Positions 43,216 through 50,968 of a DNA stretch of 64,000 bases are shown here, piece after piece; the first letter of the stretch is position 1; each line of letters begins with the position of its first letter. The stretch covers positions 1 through 64,000 of the forward strand of contig NZ_MTSE01000012.1 of NCBI RefSeq assembly GCF_002154225.1. The letters run 5' to 3'. This DNA comes from Hymenobacter crusticola. GTDB taxonomy: Bacteria; Bacteroidota; Bacteroidia; Cytophagales; Hymenobacteraceae. A program made the position numbers and the translations under genes. The notes below the pieces were generated by a model. It made no database searches. It was not told where the DNA came from and saw nothing but the letters and a program-made list of their open reading frames with translations.

Positions 43216-44622
43216 ATGAAATACCTGCTTTTAGCGCCGCTCTTGGTGGGGGCGCTGCCGAGCTACGCCCAGACCGTAAGCCACCGCGACCGGGTGTACA
43301 CCGCCGACCAGATTTCGAATACTGTTTCGGTGATTGACCCAATGGACAACAAGCTGCTGGGCCAGATTATTCTAGGCAAGCCCCAGCCCGACGTACTGAC
43401 GCCGCTTTATCGGGGGCAGGCGCTGGTGCACGGCCTAGGCATGGCGCCCAACCACAAGACCCTGGCCGTAGTATCCATCGGCTCCAACAACGTCACCTTC
43501 ATTGAGCCGGCCACCAACACCATCAAGGGTAGCGTGTACGTGGGGCGCGCCCCGCACGAGCCTACCTTCCGGCCCGACGGCAAAGAGGTGTGGGTGACCG
43601 TGCGCGGCGAGGACTACCTCTCGGTTATTGACGTGGCTACCATGCGTGAAACCCGCCGCATTCAGGTGGCTAATGGGCCGGGCATGGTGGCGTTCAGCCC
43701 CGACAACAAGCTGGCATTCGTGTGCTCTAGCTTCTCGCCCGAGTTGGCGGTAATCGATGCGGCCACGTACAAAATCATCAAGCGTATTCCGGTCGTCAGC
43801 CCGTTTTCGCCCAACATCTTTGCCAGCAAAGACGGCCAGCAAGTCTGGTTCACACACAAAGACGTGGGCAAGGTGTCGGTGCTTGATGTGAAGACGCTTA
43901 GCATCACCAAAGTACTCGACACCGGCCCCATCACCAACCACGTCACGACCCTCGAAACGGGCCTAGGCAAAGTCGCCTACGTGACGGTGGGCGGCGAAAA
44001 CGTGGTGAAAGTATACTCTCGCGAACCGGGTTTTAAGCAGCTAGCCACCATTCCGGTAGGGGCCCTGCCGCACGGCCTCTGGGCCTCGGGCGATGCCAGC
44101 CGCGTGTACCTAGACCTGGAAAATGCGGACTCCGTGGTAGCTATCAACACGGCCACCAACCGAGTAATCGGTAAAGTCAGAATTGGCCAGGCGCCAATGG
44201 CACTGGTCTACGTGCCGGATGCCGTGCCCGCGGGAGCCACGGGTAGCAGCAACCTAGGTCGGCAGCTCGTCGACCAGCCCGCCATGGTGCGCCAACTAAA
44301 GCCCACGCAAGCTGGGGCCGCCGCAGGCTCCCTGGTCACGCGCTCCGAAGGCCTGGTTGACCTCGTATCCTTTTCGCTGGCTCACCTCCAGCCCGATACC
44401 GAGTACGATGTCTACCTCAGCCGCGCCACGCAGGCCCCGTACTCCCGCGACTACCCCCTGCTCACGGTGCGCACCGATGCCAAGGGCGGCGCCATGAGCC
44501 AGACCCTAGGCCCCGTGCAAGCCGTGCAAAATGGGGACCTAGCCATCGTAGGCAAAGCTTACCAGCGGGTAGTAGTAGCTCCCAAAGCAGCTGGCAGCGC
44601 CCCGGTGCTGCTCAGCGAGTAA
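43216..44622 (+). CDS. YVTN beta-propeller protein
   Basis: A 468-residue exported protein with signal MKYLLLAPLLVGALPSYAQ. Residues 25-330 contain seven-bladed propeller repeats such as VYTADQISNTVSVIDPMDNKLLGQI, EVWVTVRGEDYLSVIDVATM, LAFVCSSFSPELAVIDAATYKII and RVYLDLENADSVVAINTATNRVIG. The C-terminal 120 residues form a beta domain (LVSFSLAHLQPDTEYDVYLSRATQAPYS) like a fibronectin-type module. It follows DUF305 in an apparent operon; relatives occur beside metal-handling genes. The precise role is unknown. Confidence 0.87.
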   Translation: MKYLLLAPLLVGALPSYAQTVSHRDRVYTADQISNTVSVIDPMDNKLLGQIILGKPQPDVLTPLYRGQALVHGLGMAPNHKTLAVVSIGSNNVTFIEPATNTIKGSVYVGRAPHEPTFRPDGKEVWVTVRGEDYLSVIDVATMRETRRIQVANGPGMVAFSPDNKLAFVCSSFSPELAVIDAATYKIIKRIPVVSPFSPNIFASKDGQQVWFTHKDVGKVSVLDVKTLSITKVLDTGPITNHVTTLETGLGKVAYVTVGGENVVKVYSREPGFKQLATIPVGALPHGLWASGDASRVYLDLENADSVVAINTATNRVIGKVRIGQAPMALVYVPDAVPAGATGSSNLGRQLVDQPAMVRQLKPTQAGAAAGSLVTRSEGLVDLVSFSLAHLQPDTEYDVYLSRATQAPYSRDYPLLTVRTDAKGGAMSQTLGPVQAVQNGDLAIVGKAYQRVVVAPKAAGSAPVLLSE

Positions 44623-44678
44623 CCCCCTTCGCGAAAGGTACCACAGCTAAACAGCTCTACCCTGCTCAACTCTCTGCT

Positions 44679-45089
44679 ATGCAACACTTCTTAGACGTTT
44701 CGTACCGGCCGCAGGAGCACGTGCTAGTGGCCCGCTGGATACAACAGATGCGCACCGATACCGACTTCGAAGCGGGCTACCACTACCTGCTGCAAAAGGC
44801 CCGGCAGTACAATTGCCCCTTCTGGCTGCTCGATGTGCGGCGCTGCCCGCCCAATTGCGCCCGGCAGGCCCGCTGGCTACTGGACGAGTTCTGCCCACTC
44901 GTGGCCTCGGCCTTCAGCTCATCAGAACCCATTTACAGCGCGCACCTGGTTTTCCCGTCCCATTTGGTGCATTACACCGACATCGTGCTGCCCATTCTGG
45001 CCCATCCAAATAATCGCTATTATCAGGCTGCGGCGTTTATCGATGAAGGGCCTACCATTTCCTGGCTGCACGGCCAGCAGCCTGCTTAG
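44679..45089 (+). CDS. Conserved-looking hypothetical protein
   Basis: A 136-residue soluble protein without signal or membrane segments. The body alternates strands and helices: LDVSYRPQEHVLVARWIQQM, GYHYLLQKARQYNCPFWLLDVRRCPPNCARQARWLLDEF, HLVFPSHLVHYTDIVLPIL. The order (strand, helix, 'WLLDVR', helix, strand) resembles small STAS-like proteins of Bacteroidota, but I cannot place it firmly. It starts 57 bases after the propeller gene and stops 60 bases before a tandem FNR-type box. Confidence 0.65.
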   Translation: MQHFLDVSYRPQEHVLVARWIQQMRTDTDFEAGYHYLLQKARQYNCPFWLLDVRRCPPNCARQARWLLDEFCPLVASAFSSSEPIYSAHLVFPSHLVHYTDIVLPILAHPNNRYYQAAAFIDEGPTISWLHGQQPA

Positions 45090-45148
45090 CTGACTTGCTT
45101 TTTCTACTGGGGGTAGGCGCCACCACCTAGCGCGGGCCAGGTTTTGAC

Positions 45149-45217
45149 CTTGACAATTATCAACGTGTTTTCTTGATAATTGTCAACGAAGGCGGCGGAG
45201 GAGTAAGGGGACCTTTG
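45149..45217 (+). promoter_or_regulatory. Tandem FNR-type boxes plus -7 element for the SDR/quinone reductase pair
   Basis: Two boxes: cTTGACAATTATCAAc (45149-45164) and cTTGATAATTGTCAAc (45172-45187), centres 23 bp apart. GACCTTTG (45210-45217) is 34 bp from the second box, centre to centre. The SDR ATG at 45310 leaves a leader of roughly 85 bases. This is the only doubled site among the six, which suggests stronger or cooperative control. Confidence 0.78.
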
Positions 45218-45309
45218 TCATGTCGAAACAGCCTGAATAAACAGGGCCGACACAACCTCAATCCGCAGCAAGTCAGATAATACACTTGCTGCAACTACCC
45301 TCTTGTTTT

Positions 45310-46056
45310 ATGAATCGTTTGACCGATAAAATCGCTTTTGTAACTGGTGGCAGCCGCGGTATTGGCGCCGGCATTGTGCGCCGCTTGGCTGCGGAAGGGG
45401 CCGATGTGGCCTTCACATACACCCACGCCGCTGCCCAAGCCGAAGCCTTGGTGACCGAGCTAGCCAGTACGGGCCGCCGGGCGATGGCTATTCGGGCCGA
45501 CAGTGGCGATACGGTCGCCATTCGGGCGGCCGTGGCCGATACGGTAGCGCAGTTCGGGCGCATTGATGTGCTGGTGAACAATGCGGGCTTGTTCATCACG
45601 GGTACCGTCGATGATGCCGGCGCTGACCTAGCGGCCTTTGACCGGCAACTGGCCGTGAACGTGGCGGGCGTGGCCGCCACCGTGCGGGCCGCCGTGCCCT
45701 TCATGGAGGAGGGTGGGCGCATTATCTCCATTGGGTCTACGGGCGGCAGTCGGGCACCCTTCCCCGGCATTGCCGACTACGTAGCCACCAAAGCTGCCGT
45801 GGCCGCCTACACCCGCGGCTGGGCCCGCGACCTAGGGCCCAAAGGCATCACGGTGAACGTAATACAGCCCGGCAACATCGACACAGAGATGAACCCGGCC
45901 ACGAGCGATTTTGCCCCGGCGCAAGCTGCCGGCACGGCGCTAGGCCGCTACGGGCGGGTTGAGGAAATTGCTGCCACGGTGGCCTTCTTAGCCAGCGCCG
46001 AAGCCTCCTACATCACCGGGGCTACCATCAATGTGGATGGCGGGCAAAGCGCTTAG
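45310..46056 (+). CDS. Short-chain dehydrogenase/reductase (FabG-like)
   Basis: A 248-residue SDR. Seen: FVTGGSRGIGAGIVRRL, VNNAGLF, catalytic Ser in IISIGSTGGS, YVATKAAVAAYTRGWARDL (YxxxK) and the C-terminal signature ITGATINVDGGQSA. The ATG at 45310 aligns with the family start; an earlier TTG adds eight residues. It presumably reduces a carbonyl or quinone-type substrate with NADPH. It heads a two-gene unit with a quinone oxidoreductase, under tandem FNR-type boxes. Confidence 0.92.
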   Translation: MNRLTDKIAFVTGGSRGIGAGIVRRLAAEGADVAFTYTHAAAQAEALVTELASTGRRAMAIRADSGDTVAIRAAVADTVAQFGRIDVLVNNAGLFITGTVDDAGADLAAFDRQLAVNVAGVAATVRAAVPFMEEGGRIISIGSTGGSRAPFPGIADYVATKAAVAAYTRGWARDLGPKGITVNVIQPGNIDTEMNPATSDFAPAQAAGTALGRYGRVEEIAATVAFLASAEASYITGATINVDGGQSA

Positions 46057-46099
46057 CCGGCACACAAGGCAGGTCTTACGCTTCTTCCACTAGCTAACT

Positions 46100-47092
46100 A
46101 TGGAACCATATTTGTCAACCGTGCCCACCGGCGTCGTGTATATGCAAGCGCCCGGGCCGCCTTCGGTCCTGGTATATGGCCAGGAAAAAGTCGGGGTGCC
46201 CGGGCCGGGGCAGGTACGGGTGCGCCAAGCGGCCATCGGCGTCAACTTCGTTGATACCTACTTCCGCAACGGCAGCTTCGCGGTTAACTCCTTTCCCTTT
46301 GTGCCCGGCGTCGAAGCGGCCGGTACCATTGAGGCCGTCGGCTCGGACATTACCGGGTTCCGGGTAGGCGACCGGGTGGCGTACCACTTCGTGGTGGGAG
46401 CCTACGCCGAAGTTCGCCTGATGCCCACCAACGGCCTGGTGCACCTGCCAGATGAAATCACCTTGGCCGAGGCAGCGGCCGTGACTACCAAGGGCTTGAT
46501 GGCGTGGGCCTTGCTCCGCCGCATTTACCTGGTGCAGGCCGACAGCGTAGTGCTGGTGCACGCCGCAGGCGGCGGCGTGGGCTCGCTAACGGCGCGCTGG
46601 GCCCGGGCGCTGGGGGCCACGGTTATCGGCACGGTAGGAACGACCGCGAAGCTAGCTGTGGTGCAGCCTTACCTCGACTATGCCATTGCCACCGACGAGG
46701 AGGACTTTGCGGCGCGCGTGCTGGAAATTACCAACGGGCAAGGCGTTGATGTCGTATATGATGGGGTAGGGCAAGCGACGTTTGCCGCCTCCGTGCCTGT
46801 GGTAAAGCCCGGCGGCACCCTCGTGCTCTACGGCTCATCGTCGGGACGGCCTCAACCGGTGGCACCTGCCGTGCTCGCGCAGCGGCAACTCACTGTGGTG
46901 TCGCCCGTGCTGGGCACCTACCTACCCACTCAAGCCACGCTAGCGCAAGCCGCTGCAGAAGTGTACGCCGCCCTCCAACAAGGCTGGTTTGGGGAGCTGA
47001 CGACGCAGACCTACCCCTTAGCCGAAGCCGCCCAAGCCCACGCGGACTTGGAAGCCCGGCGCACCACGGGCTCGGTGCTACTGCTGCCTTAG
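46100..47092 (+). CDS. NADPH:quinone oxidoreductase (zinc-independent MDR)
   Basis: A 330-residue medium-chain reductase. VNFVDTYFRNGSF and FPFVPGVEAAGTIEAVG are the quinone-reductase signature. The cofactor site is VLVHAAGGGVGSLTARWARALGATVIGTVG, and GVDVVYDGVGQATF and GGTLVLYGSSSG follow. No structural or catalytic zinc cysteines are present, as expected for QOR types. It one-electron reduces quinones or reduces enones in known relatives. It follows the SDR gene by 43 bases and shares its promoter. Confidence 0.92.
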   Translation: MEPYLSTVPTGVVYMQAPGPPSVLVYGQEKVGVPGPGQVRVRQAAIGVNFVDTYFRNGSFAVNSFPFVPGVEAAGTIEAVGSDITGFRVGDRVAYHFVVGAYAEVRLMPTNGLVHLPDEITLAEAAAVTTKGLMAWALLRRIYLVQADSVVLVHAAGGGVGSLTARWARALGATVIGTVGTTAKLAVVQPYLDYAIATDEEDFAARVLEITNGQGVDVVYDGVGQATFAASVPVVKPGGTLVLYGSSSGRPQPVAPAVLAQRQLTVVSPVLGTYLPTQATLAQAAAEVYAALQQGWFGELTTQTYPLAEAAQAHADLEARRTTGSVLLLP

Positions 47093-47123
47093 CTACACGC
47101 AGCAATCTTCTTTGACGGTGTGC

Positions 47124-47140
47124 CCTAGGTGGCACCTAGG
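47124..47140. promoter_or_regulatory. CCTAGGTG palindrome after the quinone reductase gene
   Basis: CCTAGGTG, one base, CACCTAGG: a perfect 17-base palindrome, 31 bases past the stop. It may be a small hairpin or operator; it includes two CCTAGG hexamers. Confidence 0.3.
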
Positions 47141-47166
47141 TAGGCTGCTATTTGATAAACACGGTC

Positions 47167-47229
47167 GGGGGCTAGGATGATACCAAGCAAAAAGTCTTTT
47201 CTTTTGCGCTTGGTACCATCCTAGCCCCC
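47167..47229 (+). promoter_or_regulatory. 22-bp inverted repeat directly before a Crp/Fnr gene
   Basis: Arms of 22 bases at 47167-47188 and 47208-47229 match inverted at 21 positions, with a 19-nt loop. It ends 14 bases before the GTG start of the regulator, just upstream of a -7-like CATTTTTG (47233-47240). It could terminate the upstream operon, or act as an operator for autoregulation. Confidence 0.6.
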
Positions 47230-47242
47230 GTTCATTTTTGCT

Positions 47243-47803
47243 GTGTTTGAGCAGTATTTGCAGAGTAAAGCGTCTTTCACCCCGGCCGAAATCGAGCAAA
47301 TAAAAGCGGCGAGCGTCGTGCGCACGCTGCGCAAGCGGCAGTACCTGCTCCAAGCCGGCGACGTGTGGCAGTCCAATGCCTTCGTGGCCAGTGGCTGCCT
47401 GCGCACCTACTCCGTCGATGCCAAAGGTCTGGAGCACATCATCGGGTTTGCCGTGGAAAACTGGTGGGCCACCGACCAGGAAAGCCTACTTTCTGGCCAG
47501 CCGTCGCGCTACAACATCGAGGCCACGGAGGATACGACGGTGGTAGTGCTTAAAAACGACGACTTTGAGCAGTTGCGTCGCGAAGTGCCGGCCTTTGATA
47601 AGGTAGTTAACGCATTGGTGCTCCGCACCTTTATGGCTGCGCAAAGTCGGGTGCACTCGGCTATCAGCTATTCGGCCGAGGAGAAGTACCGTGAGTTCCT
47701 GCAAAAGTATCCGGGCTTGGTTCAGCGCATTCCGCAGCATATGGTGGCCTCCTACCTGGGCCTCACGGCCGAAACGCTCAGCCGCATCCGCCGCCAACTG
47801 TAG
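47243..47803 (+). CDS. Crp/Fnr-family regulator C
   Basis: A 186-residue regulator with GTG start 47243 (MFEQYLQSKASFTPAEIEQIKAA). The sensor roll shows KRQYLLQAGDVWQSNAFVASGCLRTYSVDAKGLEHIIGFAVENWWATDQESL; the helix-turn-helix is IPQHMVASYLGLTAETLSRIRRQL, again with ETLSR. No iron-sulphur cysteine cluster. It is more distant from A and B than they are from each other, but probably reads the same TTGA-type site. The -7-like element lies only two bases before the start. It is located between two FNR-type operons (45.3 and 48.0 kb), whose boxes it may bind. Confidence 0.9.
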   Translation: MFEQYLQSKASFTPAEIEQIKAASVVRTLRKRQYLLQAGDVWQSNAFVASGCLRTYSVDAKGLEHIIGFAVENWWATDQESLLSGQPSRYNIEATEDTTVVVLKNDDFEQLRREVPAFDKVVNALVLRTFMAAQSRVHSAISYSAEEKYREFLQKYPGLVQRIPQHMVASYLGLTAETLSRIRRQL

Positions 47804-47945
47804 ATGCTACCCCTAGGGTACCGTTAGGGCATCTCGACAGGGACACTTTGGTAATCACCACCGCAAAAGCCGTTTCCCGGCGGGTCAATCCGTATCGCTA
47901 GGTGAAAGCGCCAGCAGTCCTCAAGCAGCTTGAGGAGTAGCTTTT

Positions 47946-47991
47946 CTTGATAAAAGTCAATGCCTAGGGGGTAGGGATGCTGGCACCTTTG
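47946..47991 (+). promoter_or_regulatory. FNR-type box plus -7 element for the UBP/kinase/REC-reductase operon
   Basis: cTTGATAAAAGTCAAt (47946-47961) and CACCTTTG (47984-47991), 34 bp centre to centre. The first gene starts at 48051. It directly follows the Crp/Fnr gene at 47243. Confidence 0.77.
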
Positions 47992-48050
47992 TCGGGTGCC
48001 TGGCAGCTCTTGCCTGAGCCTTTTACTACTTGACTTTTAATGCTTTTGTG

Positions 48051-48323
48051 ATGGCTTCTCTCTGTTCTCACCTCTCTGCGCTCGACCCGGCGCATCTGAA
48101 AACCGCCCCGCAGCACGTCTGCCCCGAGTGTGTAGCCCTAGGCGACACCTGGGTGCACTTGCGCACGTGCCAGGAGTGCGGCCACGTGGGCTGCTGCGAC
48201 CAGTCTAAGAACACGCACGCGACCAAGCACTTCCACGCCACCCAGCACCCGGTGGTGTCGTCGGCCGAGCGCGGCGAGCGGTGGGTGTATTGCTACCCTG
48301 ACCAGGAGTTCGCGGAGTACTAG
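48051..48323 (+). CDS. UBP-type zinc-finger protein
   Basis: A 90-residue protein made almost entirely of a UBP (ubiquitin-hydrolase type) zinc finger: MASLCSHLSALD, then CPECVALGDTWVHLRTCQECGHVGCCDQSKNTHATKHFHATQHPVVSS and WVYCYPDQEF. The Cys/His ligand pattern is complete. In eukaryotes this domain binds the ubiquitin C-terminus; bacteria lack ubiquitin, so the ligand here must differ. It is the first gene of an operon with a cyclic-nucleotide-domain histidine kinase, an SDR and a REC-thioredoxin-reductase fusion. I infer a role as adaptor or metal/redox sensor for that system. ATG 48051 is chosen over an earlier start. Confidence 0.9.
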   Translation: MASLCSHLSALDPAHLKTAPQHVCPECVALGDTWVHLRTCQECGHVGCCDQSKNTHATKHFHATQHPVVSSAERGERWVYCYPDQEFAEY

Positions 48324-48354
48324 GCTAATTCTTAGGCGTTTCGTTCGCACGCGC

Positions 48355-49749
48355 ATGGCTCAGCTATTGCCTCCCGACCCTACTGCCCTCGACCACATCA
48401 CCGCCTTTCGCGGCCTACCCCCCGAGGTGCTGGCCTGGCTGCGGCAAGCGGGCGAGCTACACCAGTACGCCGACGGCGAAACCGTGGTGCTGGCCGGTGC
48501 CCCCGCCGACAAGCTGCTGGCCGTGGTGCGGGGCGGCACCCACACCCAGCTGCCGGGCGATGCCAGCGCCCGCGGGTTCCGGCTGGCGCCCGGCGACGTG
48601 GGCGGCTTGCTGCCATATTCCCGGCTTCAGTTCTTCCCGGCGCAGGGCGTAGCCGTGGGCGAAACAGTGCTGTATGAGCTGCCTAGCCGCCATTTTCCGG
48701 CCCTAGAGCAGGTAAGCCCCGAGCTGGTGCAGCGCCTGGTGGGCATCATGAACGACCGGGCCCGCGACCTGGTGCGCACGCAGGAGCGCGACGACAAGCT
48801 GCGGGCCCTGGGCAAGCTCTCGGCTGGCCTCTCGCACGAATTGAACAACCCGGCCGCGGCCATCAGCCGAGCTGCGGCTTCGCTCACTACTGCTTTGCAG
48901 GTAATTCCGAACCAATTAATTGAGCTTCTGGCCAGCTGTCCGTCTGCCGAAACGGTGGCGGCCATCACGGCGCTGGCCGTGCTGCCTACGGAGCTACCCC
49001 CGCCCTTGTCGGCCCTGCAAGCCGCCGACCGCGAAGACGAGCTAGCTACCTGGCTCGAAGACCACGGCTGCCCCGATGGCTATGCGCTGGCCGCGGGCTT
49101 GCTCGATGCTGGCTTGGGTGTAGCAGCCCTCGCTCCGCTGGCGGCCCAGTTGCCGGCCCGCGCCCGGCCCGCTGCCTTTGCCTGGCTCAGCGGCCACCTG
49201 ACGGCCGCGCGCCTCACCCGCGACATCAGCGAGGCCGCCCAGCGCATCAGCACGCTGGTGGGCGACGTGAAAACCTACTCGCACATGGACCGCGCCCTAG
49301 GCCCCGAAAAGCTAGCCGTAACCGCCGGGCTCGACAGTACGCTCCATCTATTTGCGCACGCGCTACGAGAGAAAAACGTGCACCTCACCCGCGCCTACGC
49401 CCCCAACCTGCCGCTGATAACGGGCCAAGCTGCCAGCCTCAACCAAGTCTGGACTAATCTGATTGATAACGCCTTGGATGCACTGCCCGCCACGGGCGGA
49501 GAACTGATGGTACGCGTCGAGCCGTGCGAAAACTGCCTGGTAGTCGGCGTGCAGGACAATGGCACAGGCATCAGCGCCGAGGTGCTGGCGCACTTGTTCG
49601 AGCCCTTTTACACCACCAAGCCCCTAGGCGAGGGCACGGGCCTAGGGCTCGACATTGCCCGGCGCATCGTGCAAGAGCACGGCGGGCGGCTGGAAGTTTC
49701 CTCTGAGCCGGGGCGGACAGAATTCACTGCTTGGCTGCCTATCAGCTAG
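48355..49749 (+). CDS. Histidine kinase with N-terminal Crp-like sensor domain
   Basis: A 464-residue soluble kinase. Residues 8-125 form a cyclic-nucleotide-binding-type domain (FRGLPPEVLAWLRQAGELHQYADGETVVLAGAPADKLLAVVRGG). The dimerisation/phospho box is GKLSAGLSHELNNPAAAISRAA (about 165). A helical insert of about 130 residues separates it from the ATPase core with NLIDNALDALPATGG, VQDNGTGISAEVLAHLFEPFYTTKPLGEGTGLGL. No membrane span. Neighbours include a REC-thioredoxin reductase fusion, its natural phosphotransfer partner. The insert between the HisKA and ATPase parts is unusually long. It starts 31 bases after the UBP gene. Confidence 0.9.
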   Translation: MAQLLPPDPTALDHITAFRGLPPEVLAWLRQAGELHQYADGETVVLAGAPADKLLAVVRGGTHTQLPGDASARGFRLAPGDVGGLLPYSRLQFFPAQGVAVGETVLYELPSRHFPALEQVSPELVQRLVGIMNDRARDLVRTQERDDKLRALGKLSAGLSHELNNPAAAISRAAASLTTALQVIPNQLIELLASCPSAETVAAITALAVLPTELPPPLSALQAADREDELATWLEDHGCPDGYALAAGLLDAGLGVAALAPLAAQLPARARPAAFAWLSGHLTAARLTRDISEAAQRISTLVGDVKTYSHMDRALGPEKLAVTAGLDSTLHLFAHALREKNVHLTRAYAPNLPLITGQAASLNQVWTNLIDNALDALPATGGELMVRVEPCENCLVVGVQDNGTGISAEVLAHLFEPFYTTKPLGEGTGLGLDIARRIVQEHGGRLEVSSEPGRTEFTAWLPIS

Positions 49750-49904
49750 CTTTTCTACCCCCACAAACACCCCCATTTTACTGGTCATCAAACTTGCCAG
49801 CGAGCTACTCGCCGCCATACGAGTCCTTGGCCCTTCCGCAGCAGATGCCGAGGCCAGCAACTGAAATTGAGTTACTCATCAGCTACTTATTTCTGCTTTT
49901 CTCT

Positions 49905-50918
49905 ATGTCAGATTCCGCCGCTGGTTATCAGCCGACCCCGCAGCAACCCCTAGACTCAGGCTTTACCGCTGCTAGCACTGCCACTGATGTTATCCAGGGG
50001 GCAGACCTCACGGGCAAGGTAGCCCTCGTAACCGGGGGCTACGCCGGCCTCGGCCTAGAAACCGTGCGGGTTTTGCACAGCGCCGGCGCCCACGTTATCG
50101 TGCCGGCCCGCGACCCCGCCCGGGCGGCGCAGGCTGTGCAAGACCTAGCCGGCGTCGAGCTGGAAACGCTGGATTTGCTCGACCCTACTTCGATTGATGC
50201 CCTGGCCGCCCGGTTTTTGGCTAGTGGCCGGCCGCTGCACTTGCTAGTGCTGAGTGCCGGCATCATGGCCAACCCCCTTGCGCGCGATGCCCGCGGGTAC
50301 GAGTCGCAGTTGGCGACCAATCACCTCGGGCACTTTCAACTAACCGGCCGCCTCTGGCCGGCGCTGGTGCAAGCGCGGGGGGCGCGGGTAGTGGCGGTGT
50401 CCTCCCGAGGGCATCGCCTCTCACCGGTTCTGTTCGACGACCCCAATTTCGAGCGCCACGTCTACGACCCCTGGATTGCCTACGGCCAGTCGAAAACAGC
50501 CAATGTGCTCTTTGCGCGGGCACTGGACCAGCGCGGCCAAGCGGCGGGCATTCGGGCTTTCTCGCTGCACCCTGGCAGTATCGCGGGCACGGGGCTGAGC
50601 AAGCACGTCACGCCGGAACAGCTACGGCAAATGGGCGCCGTGGATGAGGCAGGCAACATCGTGCTGGACCCCGCTCGAGGTTTGAAAACCGTGGCCCAAG
50701 GCGCATCCACCAGCGTGTGGTGCGCCACCAGCCCGCAGCTGGCCGGCCTGGGCGGAGTGTATTGCGAAGACAACAACATTGCCACCATCTACACCCCCGA
50801 CAGCTCCGCTACCCCCCGCCCGATGACGGGGGTAATGCCCTACGCGGTGGAGGAAGCGAATGCCAACCGCCTGTGGACCCTAAGCGAGCAACTCACGGGC
50901 ACTACCTACCCTCGCTAG
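49905..50918 (+). CDS. Short-chain dehydrogenase/reductase (retinol-dehydrogenase-like)
   Basis: A 337-residue SDR. ATG 49905 gives MSDSAAGYQPTPQQPLDSGF; the upstream frame overlaps the kinase gene. Seen: ALVTGGYAGLGLETVRVL, LVLSAGIMANP, LATNHLGHFQLT, VVAVSSRGH and WIAYGQSKTANVLFARAL (YxxxK), and a C-terminal VYCEDNNIATI. It is related to the large-substrate SDRs that reduce retinal-like or lipid carbonyls. It lies between the kinase and the REC-reductase and is likely part of the same FNR-type operon. Confidence 0.9.
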   Translation: MSDSAAGYQPTPQQPLDSGFTAASTATDVIQGADLTGKVALVTGGYAGLGLETVRVLHSAGAHVIVPARDPARAAQAVQDLAGVELETLDLLDPTSIDALAARFLASGRPLHLLVLSAGIMANPLARDARGYESQLATNHLGHFQLTGRLWPALVQARGARVVAVSSRGHRLSPVLFDDPNFERHVYDPWIAYGQSKTANVLFARALDQRGQAAGIRAFSLHPGSIAGTGLSKHVTPEQLRQMGAVDEAGNIVLDPARGLKTVAQGASTSVWCATSPQLAGLGGVYCEDNNIATIYTPDSSATPRPMTGVMPYAVEEANANRLWTLSEQLTGTTYPR

Positions 50919-50968
50919 GTCACTCAGCAGCTCTACCAGAAGACAAACTCTTAGCCCTTACATGAATC

